DNA of 64,000 nt from contig SIJG01000042.1 of the NCBI GenBank assembly GCA_023374025.1, positions 372,001-436,000 of the forward strand, read 5' to 3'. A program made the translations under genes and the position numbers. This DNA comes from Heterodera schachtii (taxonomy: Eukaryota; Nematoda; Chromadorea; Rhabditida; Heteroderidae). Positions 12,388-24,365 of this stretch are shown one piece after another. The stretch's first letter is position 1. The number at the start of each line of letters is the position of its first letter. The notes beneath the pieces were generated by a model. That model did not search any database, had not been told where the DNA came from, and was given only the letters and a program-made list of their open reading frames with translations.

Positions 12388-13008
12388 TTTTTTCTTAAAG
12401 ATCATACGTCCATTTTGGGGCAATCATCAAGAATTGGTGTTCCGACGAAAAAAAAATTTAAAAATTTGGCTTTTCCAATAAATTTTTTGAGATTTTTCAC
12501 TTTTTCCCAAAAACGGAACATGATTATGAGACGACCCACAATACATTCAATAGCTCATTAATTATGCCATGTAATTTGAATTATTTCCTTGCACATAAAC
12601 CAACCTCCGTGTCTCCGGGGACCTCCATGGCCCCAGCCTCTCTTACCACACGTTTACCTTAAGGTGCATTACATTTTGATTCCGCAATCCCATCACTCAA
12701 TATTACGTTTCCCGTAACGGTTAGTAACGGGTTTATGCCATGCAGGAAGATACACACCGAAGTTTTCGAGTTTGAATGGACACATTGAATGGTTTATTGA
12801 GTCGAAGGCTCTACGGCGTGCATGAATTGTTGGGAAAACAAGGCGACCGGAACAATAACCCTTTTGTATAAATTTTTTTAAAATTGTTGAATTTGGAAAA
12901 TGGCTAGGGTACAACAATCGGCTTTCTGTTTTAATTCATCAAAATTCTTAATTTTTCCCAGCGGCATCTATCGGTACCGCCGTAACTCAAATTTCCTTTA
13001 AATCCGAC
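12388..13008. other. Intergenic, no gene seen
   Basis: Mixed-composition sequence after the Helitron. Reading frames are short and lack splice-consistent extensions. Confidence 0.4.
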
Positions 13009-13829
13009 TTACCCCATCCCCAGATCTATTGTCTCATCAATTAGCGTTGGTAAATATTTGTCGAGATATACACGGAAAATGTTTTGTATAACCAGATAAT
13101 CTCGATATGATAGTAGTGCGCCCCTCTCTCCCCCTTTTTTTGTGACGAAAAGTGATTTTTTATGATTACCCTCCCCCATCCCGTTTTTAAAACCAACCCT
13201 CCTCAAATTTCCATGAAGTGATGTACTTGCTGTCAAATTTACTTCAACGAGATCAATTCCAAGCGAAGAAAACAATTGTTTGAGTGTATCCTGTCACGAA
13301 AAGGGATAAATTCGTAACCATAAAAACAAAATCGAAAGGGATCCGAATGTATATTTTGTTTTTCTAATGGACCATCTCCATAAACCCGCAAATTTTTAAA
13401 TAATCTTAGAAAACTTTCCATCTGTTGAGTTCAAAAATAATAGTGGCCACGTAAACCCAAGTGGATATGTTTTCTTTTGCAAAACATTTAAATCCTTTTT
13501 GCTCACCTCATCCAAATAATAAGGAACGTTCGCTATAGCCAAACTGTTTGCGTGGTTTAAATCGACTTTAAGAAGCATTTCACAGACAGCGTCACCAAGA
13601 GAATAAGGCAAGACTTAAAATCCATTAAAAAACATTTTTTGTCCTTTTCGCTCTTCGCCCACCTCTTAATTCGCAATTTGTGTCCACGTTGAAACGGCCT
13701 AGCAACTGCTTTAGCCTGTTTTTCTTTCCCATCTTTTGCTATCAAAAAACACTTAGAATAATGAGAATATAAGGCATATAGGTAATCCCTTTGAGAAAGA
13801 ATTGTTTTAGCAGTAAAAACACGGACCAT
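13009..13829 (-). other. Coding-like fragments of an unrecognised gene or remnant
   Basis: Four minus-strand segments look protein-like: MVRVFTAKTILSQRDYLYAL at 13829, SLGDAVCEMLLKVDLNHANS near 13595, LRVYGDGPLEKQNIHSDPF near 13390 and GALLSYRDYLVIQNIFRVYL near 13120. They lie in different frames, and I could not join them with convincing GT-AG introns, so the locus may be a decayed gene. I recognise no family. Confidence 0.3.
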
Positions 13830-14169
13830 TCCTTTTTTAGATTACATTTTTAGTAAGAGAATTAACATCTTTTGGATAAAACACCGAGAGAATGAAAAAA
13901 GACACAATTGAATTGGCATACTCGTCGTTATTTAATGAGTGATGTGCCAGAAGAACTAACCATAATACTATGTCAATTATTAGAACAGGTGTAGCCAAAA
14001 AGTTATTAGGTACGTAATTAATTTTAATAATTTCCTCGTTCGCTACAACCTGTCCTCAGACGAACAAAAGGAATAAAACACAAAGCGACAGTCATACCTC
14101 GAAGTACCCATAATATAATAAAAGGGGGGAAATGTACTTCTTTCATATATCACAGAGCAAATGACTCGA

Positions 14170-15681
14170 CTAATAGAGATCGTTTTCCTCCCTTTTGTTC
14201 CACTCCTCCAGTGCCTTTTTGATGGCGTTCAATTTTGCATGAAGGTCAGTGTGTCTCTGTCGCTTCAACATGAACTGTTGGTCATTCTGTAGGCTTGTAA
14301 ACTTCTCGCGAATACGTTTTACGACCTTAAATGTTACTAAAGGAATGAAATATTCTCAGAGACTACCATTTGACATTCTATGGCATCGTTTGCTTTGTCC
14401 ATTGTTGACTTAAGTGCAAGGAAATCTTGTGCTACGTGCGTTAAATCATCATAACAGCGTCGATATTCTGCATATTCATTCTAAATTCGCGTTTTAAACA
14501 AAAATTCCATATTCGGTTACTTTGAAAATATTGTGATAACGTTTGGCCTCATCCTGGTTCAGGATCACTGTAAATTCCCGAGACCAGTCCCTTGATGGTT
14601 TCGTTGGAATAGTCATTGACCCAAATGAGTCTTCCGGTGAGCATGAAGAACTGTGTTGGAGGGTGCTTTCCACAGAAGGAGGACGAACGATGGGTGGCGA
14701 AATTGTCTTGGGAGTAGAAGTAGCAGTTGAAGCCGGTGAGATTGATGGAGCGCTCTGTAACGCCTTTCGTTTGGGAATGTAAAACAGGTCCTTCTTCGGT
14801 GAGGTTTCAGTTTTGGTGGTTTCCTTTGACAAGGTCTCGACTTTGGCAAGTTCCTTAATTCGTAATAAATGAAAGTAAAAAGAAATGGAATTAGTTTCAG
14901 ACTTGAAAACCATGTGGCTCTACCCTTTCTTTTGATTGCGAAACAACCGTCTTTTTCGGTAATAATTTTGTTGCTTCCTCCGCCTGTTTTCGCTGTTTAA
15001 TTGGCACAGACGATGGATTTGTTAGCCGATTAGTTAAATTGGGCGATGGACTATGCGTTCGTTTGGTGGCATATTTTGCCAAGAAGCTATTGTGAGTTTT
15101 CATTTGTCGTTGGGAGTCGCTTGCTTTCTGAGATTTAGGCATGTCCTTTGCTTTCTTTTGTTGCTCAGCTTCAACAAGTTTTTGTGTCTTTTCTTTCAAA
15201 TCGGTAAATGCTTTAGAAGTCGCTTGTACCTGAATTGCTTTTCAATTTTTTTTCAAAAAATGTACTTTTACCTGCAATTTTGTTTTGATAGCAGAACCGA
15301 CATTCGTATAATTATTTTCTTTTGGGTCATAACGTATTGAGTCAGTTTCGGTTTGGTTTTGAAGTGTGCATTTGAAAATAGTCGGATTGGCTTCACGCCC
15401 AATAATTTCAATTTGGGCCTCCTTAATTGAAAAAGAAATTTATAAAACTAGCCCTTTGTTTTAACCTGTTTCCGTATGTGCATTCGTATTACGTATCCCA
15501 ACTTGATTGCCTGCCTAATGGCGACGCAACATTCATCAGTAAGTTTGAGCAACAAGCTCAGGTTATCATGGTCCGAATTGTCAAGCTTACAGACAGTCAA
15601 AGGAGGCACTTGCTCAAACGATGAAATTGAACTATTTGAGTGATTGGGCTGAAGAACACTTGAATATTTAATCTTAGACAT
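14170..15681 (-). CDS. Probable RNA polymerase II elongation factor ELL
   Basis: ELL proteins raise the elongation rate of RNA polymerase II and scaffold the super elongation complex. The N-terminus (MSKIKYSSVLQP, then VPPLTVCKLDNSDHDNL) resembles the ELL start where FHVKLTDSAL occurs. The next exons read EAQIEIIGREANPTIFKC and NVGSAIKTKLQ, then a basic, Ser/Pro-rich linker. The final exons (EYAEYRRCYDDLTHVAQDF, then KRIREKFTSLQNDQQF and HAKLNAIKKALEEWN) have the spacing and helical character of the C-terminal occludin/ELL domain. The start lies seven bases after a long T-tract ending in AG (an acceptor). The stop is TAG at 14170-14172. Similarity is by domain layout and short motifs, so the call is probable rather than certain. 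Confidence 0.6.
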
Positions 15682-15717
15682 TAATAACCTAAAAAAAAAA
15701 AAAAATTTTTTTATACG

Positions 15718-16090
15718 TTAGCCGGACTGAACCAGCAAAACATCCCTCCAAATAAACATAAATTCAAATCTTTGGTCCATGTAAATTTTAGGTCCAACCC
15801 GAATAATTAATAAATTATTAATTAACGAATGACATCGTGATAAAATTAGCGAATTTGTCGGATCGGATGAAAGTGTTGTTGAATACGGCCAATGAGGCGG
15901 ACATTCACTTTTTGGTGGGGGAGGAAAAGGAAGCAAGAAAAATTCCTTTATTTGTTTACATTTAAATTGTTAGCACTTTCAGCTGATCAGTCAAATCCCG
16001 TGGAAGTGCCCGATGTTGAAGCAGCGCGTTCAAAATGATGTTATTGGCTCTCTTTAAATTTGCGTAAGCGTAAAACGGATCTATCTAATC
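15718..16090 (-). other. Coding-like exon(s) just upstream of ELL
   Basis: The minus strand around 16085-15965 reads PFYAYANLKRANNIILNALL followed by HRALPRDLTDQLKVLTI and a stop, with good coding character. A second open segment at 15936-15718 ends RFEFMFIWRDVLLVQSG. They may be the 3' end of a gene transcribed with ELL, but I recognise no family and cannot define an intron chain. Confidence 0.3.
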
Positions 16091-16543
16091 AACAAGCAAA
16101 CATACTCAGTTTCTCGGACTAACTTAAAAGAGGACAAAAAAAAATTTAAAACGTTATGCCATTTCGAATTTAGATGATAAATAGGGAAGCAATTTTAGGC
16201 TCTAAAAACCGCCAGAATGCTTAGGTAGATTTTAGGACCTAAAAAACCCAAAAATAGGCACTAAAAATGGAAAATAGGCACGAAAAAGCCTAAATTAGGG
16301 GTGTAAAATGACAAAATTTATTCAAAAAATAACTAAATTTAAGCCAAACCAATATTGAGATAGGCAATAATTTTTAAAATCAAAATTCTTGTCATCAAAA
16401 TAAATAAATAGTTTTGGAATTTTTTGAGAAATTTCCATTTTTTAAGGGTATATTTTCAAAAAATTTTGGGTCGATGCTTAGGGGTATATTTTTCGGAAAC
16501 TTTTGGGGTCGAAGTGTATTTTTCATTTTTATTCCATTTTTGT

Positions 16544-17006
16544 CGGAACCGCTCAGTTCGGCCCCCACAGTTCGGCCCTCACGGTTCGGCCCTCACGATT
16601 CGGCCCCAGCTCGTTTTTCCATGTTAGCTTTTTTATTTTTTATCCAAATCCATAAATCTTGGTATCATTCGAAAGCCCTTAGCATGCTCTATTAGCCTTA
16701 CATAAAGCGAAAAGTTTTTCAAGCCTAGAAAAATTTTATTGAGAAAAAAACTTGAAATTTTCGACTTTTTCGCAATTTTCATGTATAACTTTTTTGGTAT
16801 TTGTCTAATCGCAAAGCAATTGCTTAGAAAAAGCTTCTAAACACCTTAAGCTTTCAAATGATATCAACAATGTTGGATTTGGTTGACAAAGAAAAAAGTT
16901 ATAGAAAGTTGTAGTGGAAAAACATGCTGGGGCCGAACCGTGGGGGCCGAATCGTGAGGGCCGAACCGTGAGGGCCGAACTGTGGGGGCCGAACTGAGGT
17001 AGACCG
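16544..17006 (-). mobile_element. hAT-type MITE, family A copy 2 (inverted)
   Basis: A 463-bp element, the reverse complement of the copy at 7824-8299. It begins CGGAACC, ends GGTAGACCG, and is flanked by ATTTTTGT on both sides (16536-16543 and 17007-17014). It has inserted into older AT-rich repetitive DNA made of TAGGC and CTAAAAA words (16140-16540 and 17015-17160). Confidence 0.9.
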
Positions 17007-17223
17007 ATTTTTGTTGATAAATTTTAGGCAAAACGCCAAAATAGATTTTTTCAATTTTTTAGCACCAACCACCGAAAAAATCTTTTTTCATGCATTTCAT
17101 TCAGGCCACTGGGAGCTAATTTATAAGAAAAAATAGGCAAAAACCTAAAAAATCTATATGTTTATATGTATAGAAAGTTAGCAAATAACTAGATCCTCAA
17201 CTTCATTGTATTTGATTGACAAC

Positions 17224-18175
17224 ATGTCCGATGCTAAAATGGAAATTGAGGAGAGTGCGACGTCTACTTCTGTATCAGCGATTAAGAAGCGTTTTGAAGT
17301 AGATTGATACAAAATTCGATTTGGTTTTAAAATATTAAGGTCAAAAAATGGAACGCAGTTGCACTTTGGGCATGGGACATTGTTGTTGATACATGTGCCA
17401 TCTGCCGTAATCACATAATGGTATTCAAATTTTGCTAAGTTATTTCTGCATTTTACATTTAAGGATTTGTGCATCGAATGCCAGGCAAATCAGGTTATTA
17501 TATTTCATATTTAAATTAACCCTACATTTCCTATATTATTTTAAAGGATTCATAAAGTACAATAGAACCGGGGGTTTTTCGGTCCAAAATTATTTATTTG
17601 GTCTAGTTATTATAATATAAAATATATTTAAATTATGTACACGTTAAGGCTTCTTCAACCAATGAGGAGTGTACTGTTGCTTGGGGCGTCTGCAACCACG
17701 CTTTCCATTTCCATTGCATTTCGCGTTGGCTTCGTACTCGTCAGGTTGCTTTTGTCTGCATTGAATGTAAAAGTGGTGCTAATACTGACGTCCTCGGAAT
17801 TGCGTAAAAAACACTATCGAGAATATAATCCCGTGACGGATTGTGAGTTGGATAGGTACCTTTGGGACTAATAACTGGGGATCGGATTTTCAGGTTTTTA
17901 TCTATTTTTCTATGGGTAGCACTTATCGAGAGGAGCGTAAGAAACTTATTTTCGCATAATTTTCAAAGCGAGTTATAAAAACTTAATAATCCGGTCCCTG
18001 CTCACGTTTATAGATCTAAGGATGTCAGTTTTATTCACTTTCCCGAATGTATAGATTAAAAGGAAATATAATTTCTTCAGGTTTGTCCGTTGGACAATCG
18101 CGACTGGTAAGTTCGTATTCTGTGTTCCTAAAATTTTTGTAAATTATTAGGGAGTTCCAAAGATATGGACATTGA
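17224..18175 (+). CDS. RBX1: RING-box protein RBX1 (cullin E3 ligase RING subunit)
   Basis: RBX1 is the RING-H2 subunit that docks the ubiquitin E2 (and NEDD8 E2) on cullins. Six exons read cleanly: 17224-17298, 17340-17420, 17464-17493, 17649-17744, 18081-18106 and 18151-18175. They encode an acidic N-terminus, [20 protein letters not shown], the zinc ligands in [37 protein letters not shown] and [16 protein letters not shown], then TGA. All RING cysteines and histidines are present, and length (about 110 residues) is normal for the family. It heads a run of six same-strand genes with very short gaps. Confidence 0.97.
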
Positions 18176-18447
18176 GTTGCCTTGCGGTTATTGCACACGG
18201 CTGAATATTTGGGATCACGATCTTATTTAAATATATGTCTTGTTACGGTACTTGACAAAATATTGACTTTGTTTTTTCTATGAAAGTATTAAAAAGGGTT
18301 CACCATTTGAATTCGCATTTATTACACATTTTTTGAAAACAATTCGTTTGTTGTGACAAAATACTGAACATCATTGATAATATATCATCGATATAATTAA
18401 CCGACAATTTTAGTGAATAGCTTTGCTTTATCTAATTTTGCGTAAAG

Positions 18448-18734
<287 letters not shown>

Positions 18735-18893
18735 ATCGACACTACCATTTTGTTGCGTATTTCTGAATTGTTGATAAAGAATGTTGTTACAATTTATTAA
18801 TTCTTTCTCAAAAGTGGCGGAGCCATCTTTGATTCTTTTTTTAGTCTTTGTTTTGTTTATCGGATTATCATTCATTCATTCAGTTATATAAAA

Positions 18894-21003
18894 ATGGTTT
18901 CCCGTTCTGCTTCAATTCCCAATTTGTTCTTTTATGCCGGTTTGTCATCGGCTCATTGTCAGCCGATTGCTCGCTATTCCCGGCGTTATTTCCAATCGTC
19001 TATTCGCCCACATGCCCTACCTGTTAAAAGGGTAGCTTACCTAATTAAAATCATCAAAAATTTCATAACTATTCGAAGGTCCCTCATGCCAAATATGGAG
19101 GCTGTTACACCGTCACTTCTCTTCCCGGGGACGGAATTGGTCCGGAGGTGTGTAACTTTGGTATAATTCTTTCAATATTTGTTGCTGTTAGATGCTGGGA
19201 CATATTCGACGTATCTTCCGTTTCGCCAATATTCCAGTTGATTTTGAGGAAATTGAATTGAGCTCGAAAGATCCTTCAAACGAAGTGTTAGAAAATGCCA
19301 TCACAGCCATTCAGCGTAATGGCCTTGCAATCAAAGTGAGTAAATTACAAAAAAGTTCTAACTGGTTTTCTGAATCAAGCTTAAAACATTTTACGTCAAG
19401 TTTTTAATTTTTGTGATTTTGATCGCAGTTTTTGTTGCGGCATTTACTCAATTAATCAAAATGGTGAAATTCATCTCTTTAGGGTAACATTGAAACTAAA
19501 TTTGACGACCCGACGTACAAATCGCGTAATGTTGAACTCCGAAAGCGTCTTGCTTTGTATGTTATTATTATTACTTTTTTAATTGTCTGTCATTTTCTGG
19601 TTCGCAAATGTGCTCCATTGTGTCTCCATTCCAACTATACCAGCAAAACACCACGACTTGGATTTGGTTCTCATTCGTGAAAACACTGAAGGAGAATACA
19701 GTGGACTCGAACACGAATCTGTCAAAGGCATCGTGGAAAGCATTAAAGTGTTTGGCTGGAAGTATTTTGTTTAAAAGAAGGAGACTTTAGATTGTAACTC
19801 GTCGAAACATCGAAAAAATAGCTCGTTTTGCATTTGATTATGCGGTTTTGAACAATCGGCCTCAGATAACCGCCATTCATAAGGCAAACATTCAGAAGCT
19901 TGGTGACGGGCTTTTTCTTCAGGTGAACAACCTTCTAAGTAAAAAAAACTTGTTGATTTTAGGTATGTAAAGAAGTTGCTGAAACCGAATACAAAAATGC
20001 TGGTCTCCAATTCAATTCTATGATTGGTATGTATTTTTTTGGGGGGGGGGGGGAGTATTTTTGAGGGATGGGAGGGATGCGCTGACACCATAAATTGTGA
20101 ATTTTCCTTTATTATTCATTTTCCATTACATATGATACATTCGCCCTCCCATTGTTTGTTTCCTTATTCAGTGGACAACGCGTGCATGCAATTGGTCAGC
20201 TTTCCTCAACAGTTCAATAACGGGATTCTTCTGATGCCAAATCTCTACGGAAATATTGTAAATAAAGACACTGCTCTTCCAGGTGGAAAGTACAATATAA
20301 TCGTCGTTCTTTTTCAAGATATCGAACATTGCTTGCGGCCTTGTCGGAGGACCGGGCCTTGTTTCTGGAATGTGAGTTTTCACTCGGCTATGAAATTTTT
20401 TTTACTGAAATTTAAGGAATATCGGAGAAGAATATGCCGTGTTTGAAACAGTAAGTTAGGGATTTACTGCATTTGCTAGGTCGGAAAGTTAAATGTTCTC
20501 TTACAAGTTGGAGACGGATTTTATGAGTTTACTTTATTCATGCATTTTTAGAATACTTTCATTAAAGGGCACACGAAACACGGGGACCTCATTGGCTGGC
20601 AAAGACATTGCCAACCCAACTGCCTTCATCAGAGCTTCCATCGACATGCTGCGTTACCTTGAGCTCCACGATTATGCTGACAAACTTTCTGATGCCCTTT
20701 ACAAAGCATTGACGGAGCAGAGAACGCATACTCCCGACATTGGAGTAAGTTATTCCTGTGCCTGCCCACAACCATGTAAAACTAAAAAAGGAATGGAAAT
20801 TCAATGCCAAAAAAAAGAAACCCATCTCACTCACAATTAAGGGTGTTGAGGTTCATTAGAGATTAATTGTTCATTTCACCTGAAATACTCAATTAATTTA
20901 TACAAAGTGGTTTCATATTTATTTTTTGCAGGGCACGAATCATAGTACAGAAGTTGTTCAAGCAGTCATTAACAACTACAGCGAGACAATCAGCAACGCT
21001 TGA
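18894..21003 (+). CDS. IDH3G: Isocitrate dehydrogenase [NAD] subunit gamma, mitochondrial
   Basis: A regulatory subunit of the mitochondrial NAD-dependent isocitrate dehydrogenase of the TCA cycle. The N-terminus ([17 protein letters not shown], with several Arg) looks like a mitochondrial presequence. It is followed by [116 protein letters not shown] and [15 protein letters not shown]. The [10 protein letters not shown] and GNIETKFDD motifs favour the gamma subunit over alpha or beta. About nine exons are present. An AG at 18882-18883 lies 10 bases before the ATG. Confidence 0.93.
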
Positions 21004-21189
21004 AGGAAACTTCTGATAGTACGATATCAATCGAGTTTTAGTCTTGTAAATGTTTCATTAAACTGTCAAATAAAGAGTAAAAGTAGAGATAATTTTTATG
21101 TATCAATTTCCCTTTTCTGTAAAGTTTTATGATAACGAATAGTTTTCGATTCATAAAATTCTTTCTGTTTCGGCCTTTTTAAATTGAAG

Positions 21190-24100
21190 ATGAATTTTGC
21201 GTGTGCTACTAATGCACAGAATGGACAATCTTCATCCAATCCAGCACAGAATGGACAATCTTCATCCAATCCAGCACAGAATGGACAATCTTCACCCAGT
21301 CCCGATGTACACTCAAATCTTTGGATTGTCAGCGATGGATTTGGGAAAGTTTCATACATTTGTTTATGGGCAGGCTGTCAAGAACGAATAGAGCATTCTG
21401 ACCAACTCAAGGCGCATTTGAACCAACATATGTTTGAGTTTGGACCTGAACCGTTGACTGAGATTGGCATGTTTTTATTACTAGGGCTGGGAATTAAGTC
21501 AAATACCTAACTTTTTTTTTGCTGACTCTAAGTGGTCTTAAAATGACTTAAAAAGTGTTTTCTAAACTTTGTTTGAAGCTTCTAATATGCATTTTTTTTG
21601 TGACTTTTTTACATTTATTGGGATTTTTTGAGTTTTTGCGACTTTTTTCATAATTAAATTCCGAAAAATAAAATTTCGATCGATAAAAAGGCAATGAAAC
21701 CTGGATGCATTTTTTCTTAATTGTGGAAGAATCTCTTTTTATGCCTATTTAGGTACCTAATTATAAAATTAAGTGCCTAAAAAAACGAGCAAAATGTTAT
21801 TCTATAAATTATTAAAAATGGGATTTTTTTAACTTCCGCCTAATTTTCAGGACTTTTTTGCATTTTTTACGTGCTTTTTTGGATTTTTCGTGACTTTTTT
21901 GCCTTTTTATGACTTTTTTAGTCAACTTTTTGAAGATTTTTAGTGACTTAAATTCCCAGCCCTATTTATTAAATGGAAAATCCGCCTTTAGAAAAAAAGA
22001 AATTTATTCAGTGTGTCAGGTGAGGGGATGTCGAATTCTTGTCTCATCGCTTGACGAATTGGTGCGGCATATGAAAATGCACCTTTTCCATGCCGAACGG
22101 ATGCTCAATGGTGCCTTCGTGGTGGAGGGTCGTTGTCCGCAACTTGTGAGGTGTTCCCATTGAATGTTTCTGTAACTCCTTTCCCTCTGCTCAATGTCAG
22201 TTGCAACTTCGAAAAATCAAGTCGCCTCGTTTATCAGGGCGACCCTTTGCTTTGCGAATGGAACTCGTGTTTGGTGGGGAAATGGAGTTTGATCGGAGGA
22301 AAAGAGCAATAACAACTTTCAGCAAAGCTTTACCGACATCAACGACTTCATGGGACATGTTGAACTTCACGTTCAATCACTTTCCGTTGTTGACCGAAGT
22401 GGGGACGGCTTTTACGAATGCCTTTGGAATGGTTGGGTTCGAACCTTTTTGGTTTAATTGACGTGGTGTTTTTATTCAGACTGCCAAGCATCCTTCGAGA
22501 ATAAAGCGCACCTCCTCAGACATGTCCACCATCACAGCGGCGACAAAATGTGCGCTTGTCCATTTTGTGGTTCGTTTTTGTAATACCTATTGTTTTCGCT
22601 TCCTCATAATTTTTCTATTTCAGGTGCCTTTTTCGCCCATTCCGCTGGTCTCATTAAGCACGTCGTTCGCCGACAGAATGGTAATTGCTGTGCCTTTTAT
22701 TTGCTTCTTCTCAGATTGTTCAGTTGATGCGTCGCTCGTCTGTCGCTTTTGTCAAAAGGCTTTTCCCAACGATGCTTTGTTGAAGAAGCATTGTGTTCGA
22801 CACCTTAAGACGCGTCAATGCCAATTCTGCTCATTGGTTCTCGCTTCTCCTTACGATTTGAACCGTCACATTGAAACTGTACACGCGAAAATGCGATGCC
22901 ATTGCTGCGAATATTGCGACAAAACGTGGGCGATTCACTCACTCGCTGAAAAATGGCGATAATATTCACAATCAGAAAAAAAATTGGGGAGAGTCACTAA
23001 CCGATGACCGAACAATTTGAATTTGTTATCATTTGTCATGGATCCAAATCTGCCATATTTGATAGAACTTTAATTTAATTCATTTTTGGGTTTTACCAAC
23101 GGTCGGATCTCAACAAGCACTTAGAACTTCACTTCAACGACTTAATTTACGAGTGCGAACAGTGCGGAAAAAAATTTCGTTGGTCAAAGCAACTTCGAGA
23201 GCACAAAAGGCAGCACCAAAAGGTACGTTCCGGCCAGGCCCGTAAAGTTTTCTAATTTCTCAGATGAAAAATTGGGTTTTTTTGAAAATTAATATTATGA
23301 AAAATTCGATTGAAATTCTTAAAAAAAGACTATTTTTAGGGGTAATAGTTCAGTTTGTCCCCCCCCCCCCTTTTTTGAAAATTTTTTTTATGTTTTCAAA
23401 AGTCATGAAAACAGGTTTCCAGGGGTTTTCGGGGTCGCTGATCACGAATCCGGCATCCCTTTCGACCAATTCTGAATCCCGGACCCGAATTCGAACAAAG
23501 GTTCGAAAATTCAAATTTTTGATTTTCACGTTTTTGGTCTAAAAATGACTTAAATGATCTTTTGTTGCAACATTTATGCTTTGGGAATGTTTCCGTGTAT
23601 TTAAACAAAAATTGAACCAAAAACGTGAAAATCAAAATTTGAATTTTCGAACTTTTGTTCGAATTCGGGTCCGGGATTCGGAATTGGTAGAAAGGGATGC
23701 CGGATCCGTGATCAGCGACCCCGAAAACCACTGGAAACCTGTTTTCATGACTTTTGAAAACATAAAAAAAAATTTCGAAAAAAGGGGGGGGACAAACTGA
23801 ACTATTACCTTTTTAGGTTTTCAAAGAGAACCTTCCGGAAAGTTCAAAAAAAAAAAAAAATTGTTTTTCGGGGTGGGGTACGATGCGAGGGGGGGGGGGA
23901 CAATTGCTCTGTTCCCGTTCGACTGACTCTCTCTCTGTCAAGGATTTCAACCCTACTCCCTACGAATGCCATTTGTGCAATTGTCGCTATGCCCGTGGCT
24001 CGGCACTCTCCAAACACTTTAAAACAGTCCACCATTTGGCAATTCCCATTGGATTTTCTCGCTTCCATGTGAGCCGGTCTAACACTTTTTGTGAGACGAT

Positions 24101-24205
24101 CAGATTATTATTTAGTACAAAAAGTGCCAAGATGGTCTCTTCCGGCTTCAGACGAAATGCTATGTGCGAGGCAATTTGACGACAGACGAAGAGGGACGAG
24201 ACTAA
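21190..24205 (+). CDS. HINFP: C2H2 zinc-finger protein, histone H4 transcription factor (HINFP) family
   Basis: HINFP binds histone H4 gene promoters at the G1/S transition. The first exon has a 10-residue repeat (NPAQNGQSSS, about three copies), then a finger CLWAGCQERIEHSDQLKAHL. Further exons carry CQVRGCRILVSSLDELVRHM, CPFCGSFFA-like, VCRFCQKAFPNDALLKKHC, CQFCSLVLASPYDLNRHIE, CEQCGKKFRWSKQLREHK and YECHLCNCRYARGSALSKHF. The tail YKKCQDGLFRLQTKCY matches the HINFP segment that follows the last finger. The TAA is at 24203-24205. Two MITEs lie in introns (21481-21963 and 23341-23809). Exon ends in the 22140-22680 region are approximate. Confidence 0.78.
21217..21300. repeat. 30-bp tandem repeat inside HINFP exon 1
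   Basis: About 2.8 copies of a unit starting GCACAGAATGGACAATCTTC, translating in frame as (AQNGQSSSNP). The near-identity of the copies suggests recent expansion within coding sequence. Confidence 0.85.
21481..21963. mobile_element. MITE in HINFP intron (family D)
   Basis: Ends are inverted: CTAGGGCTGGGAATTAAGTC on the left and GACTTAAATTCCCAGCCCT on the right. The flanks TTTTATTA and ATTTATTA match at 7 of 8 positions, consistent with an aged 8-bp duplication. The interior is made of GACTTTTTT-like words. Confidence 0.65.
23341..23809. mobile_element. Foldback hAT-type MITE in HINFP intron (family C)
   Basis: A 469-bp element beginning GGTAATAGTTCAGTTTGTCC, with the reverse complement at its end. 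It is flanked by perfect TTTTTAGG (23333-23340 and 23810-23817). The two arms, each around 200 bp, are nearly complementary over most of their length, so the intron RNA could form a long hairpin. A half copy sits in katanin at 3060-3275. Confidence 0.9.
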
Positions 24206-24365
24206 TGCAGAAGAAGAAACCGATGCAGGGAATCACTCGCTTTTCCTTACTATCACTTTAAATGCATTTTTTATAATGTTTGTTTTTTTTTCTTTCATTG
24301 TTTGACCAAACCTTTCAATACTTTTTCCATTTCCGTATGTTTACTCACTTTTCTGCTGCTTAGAA

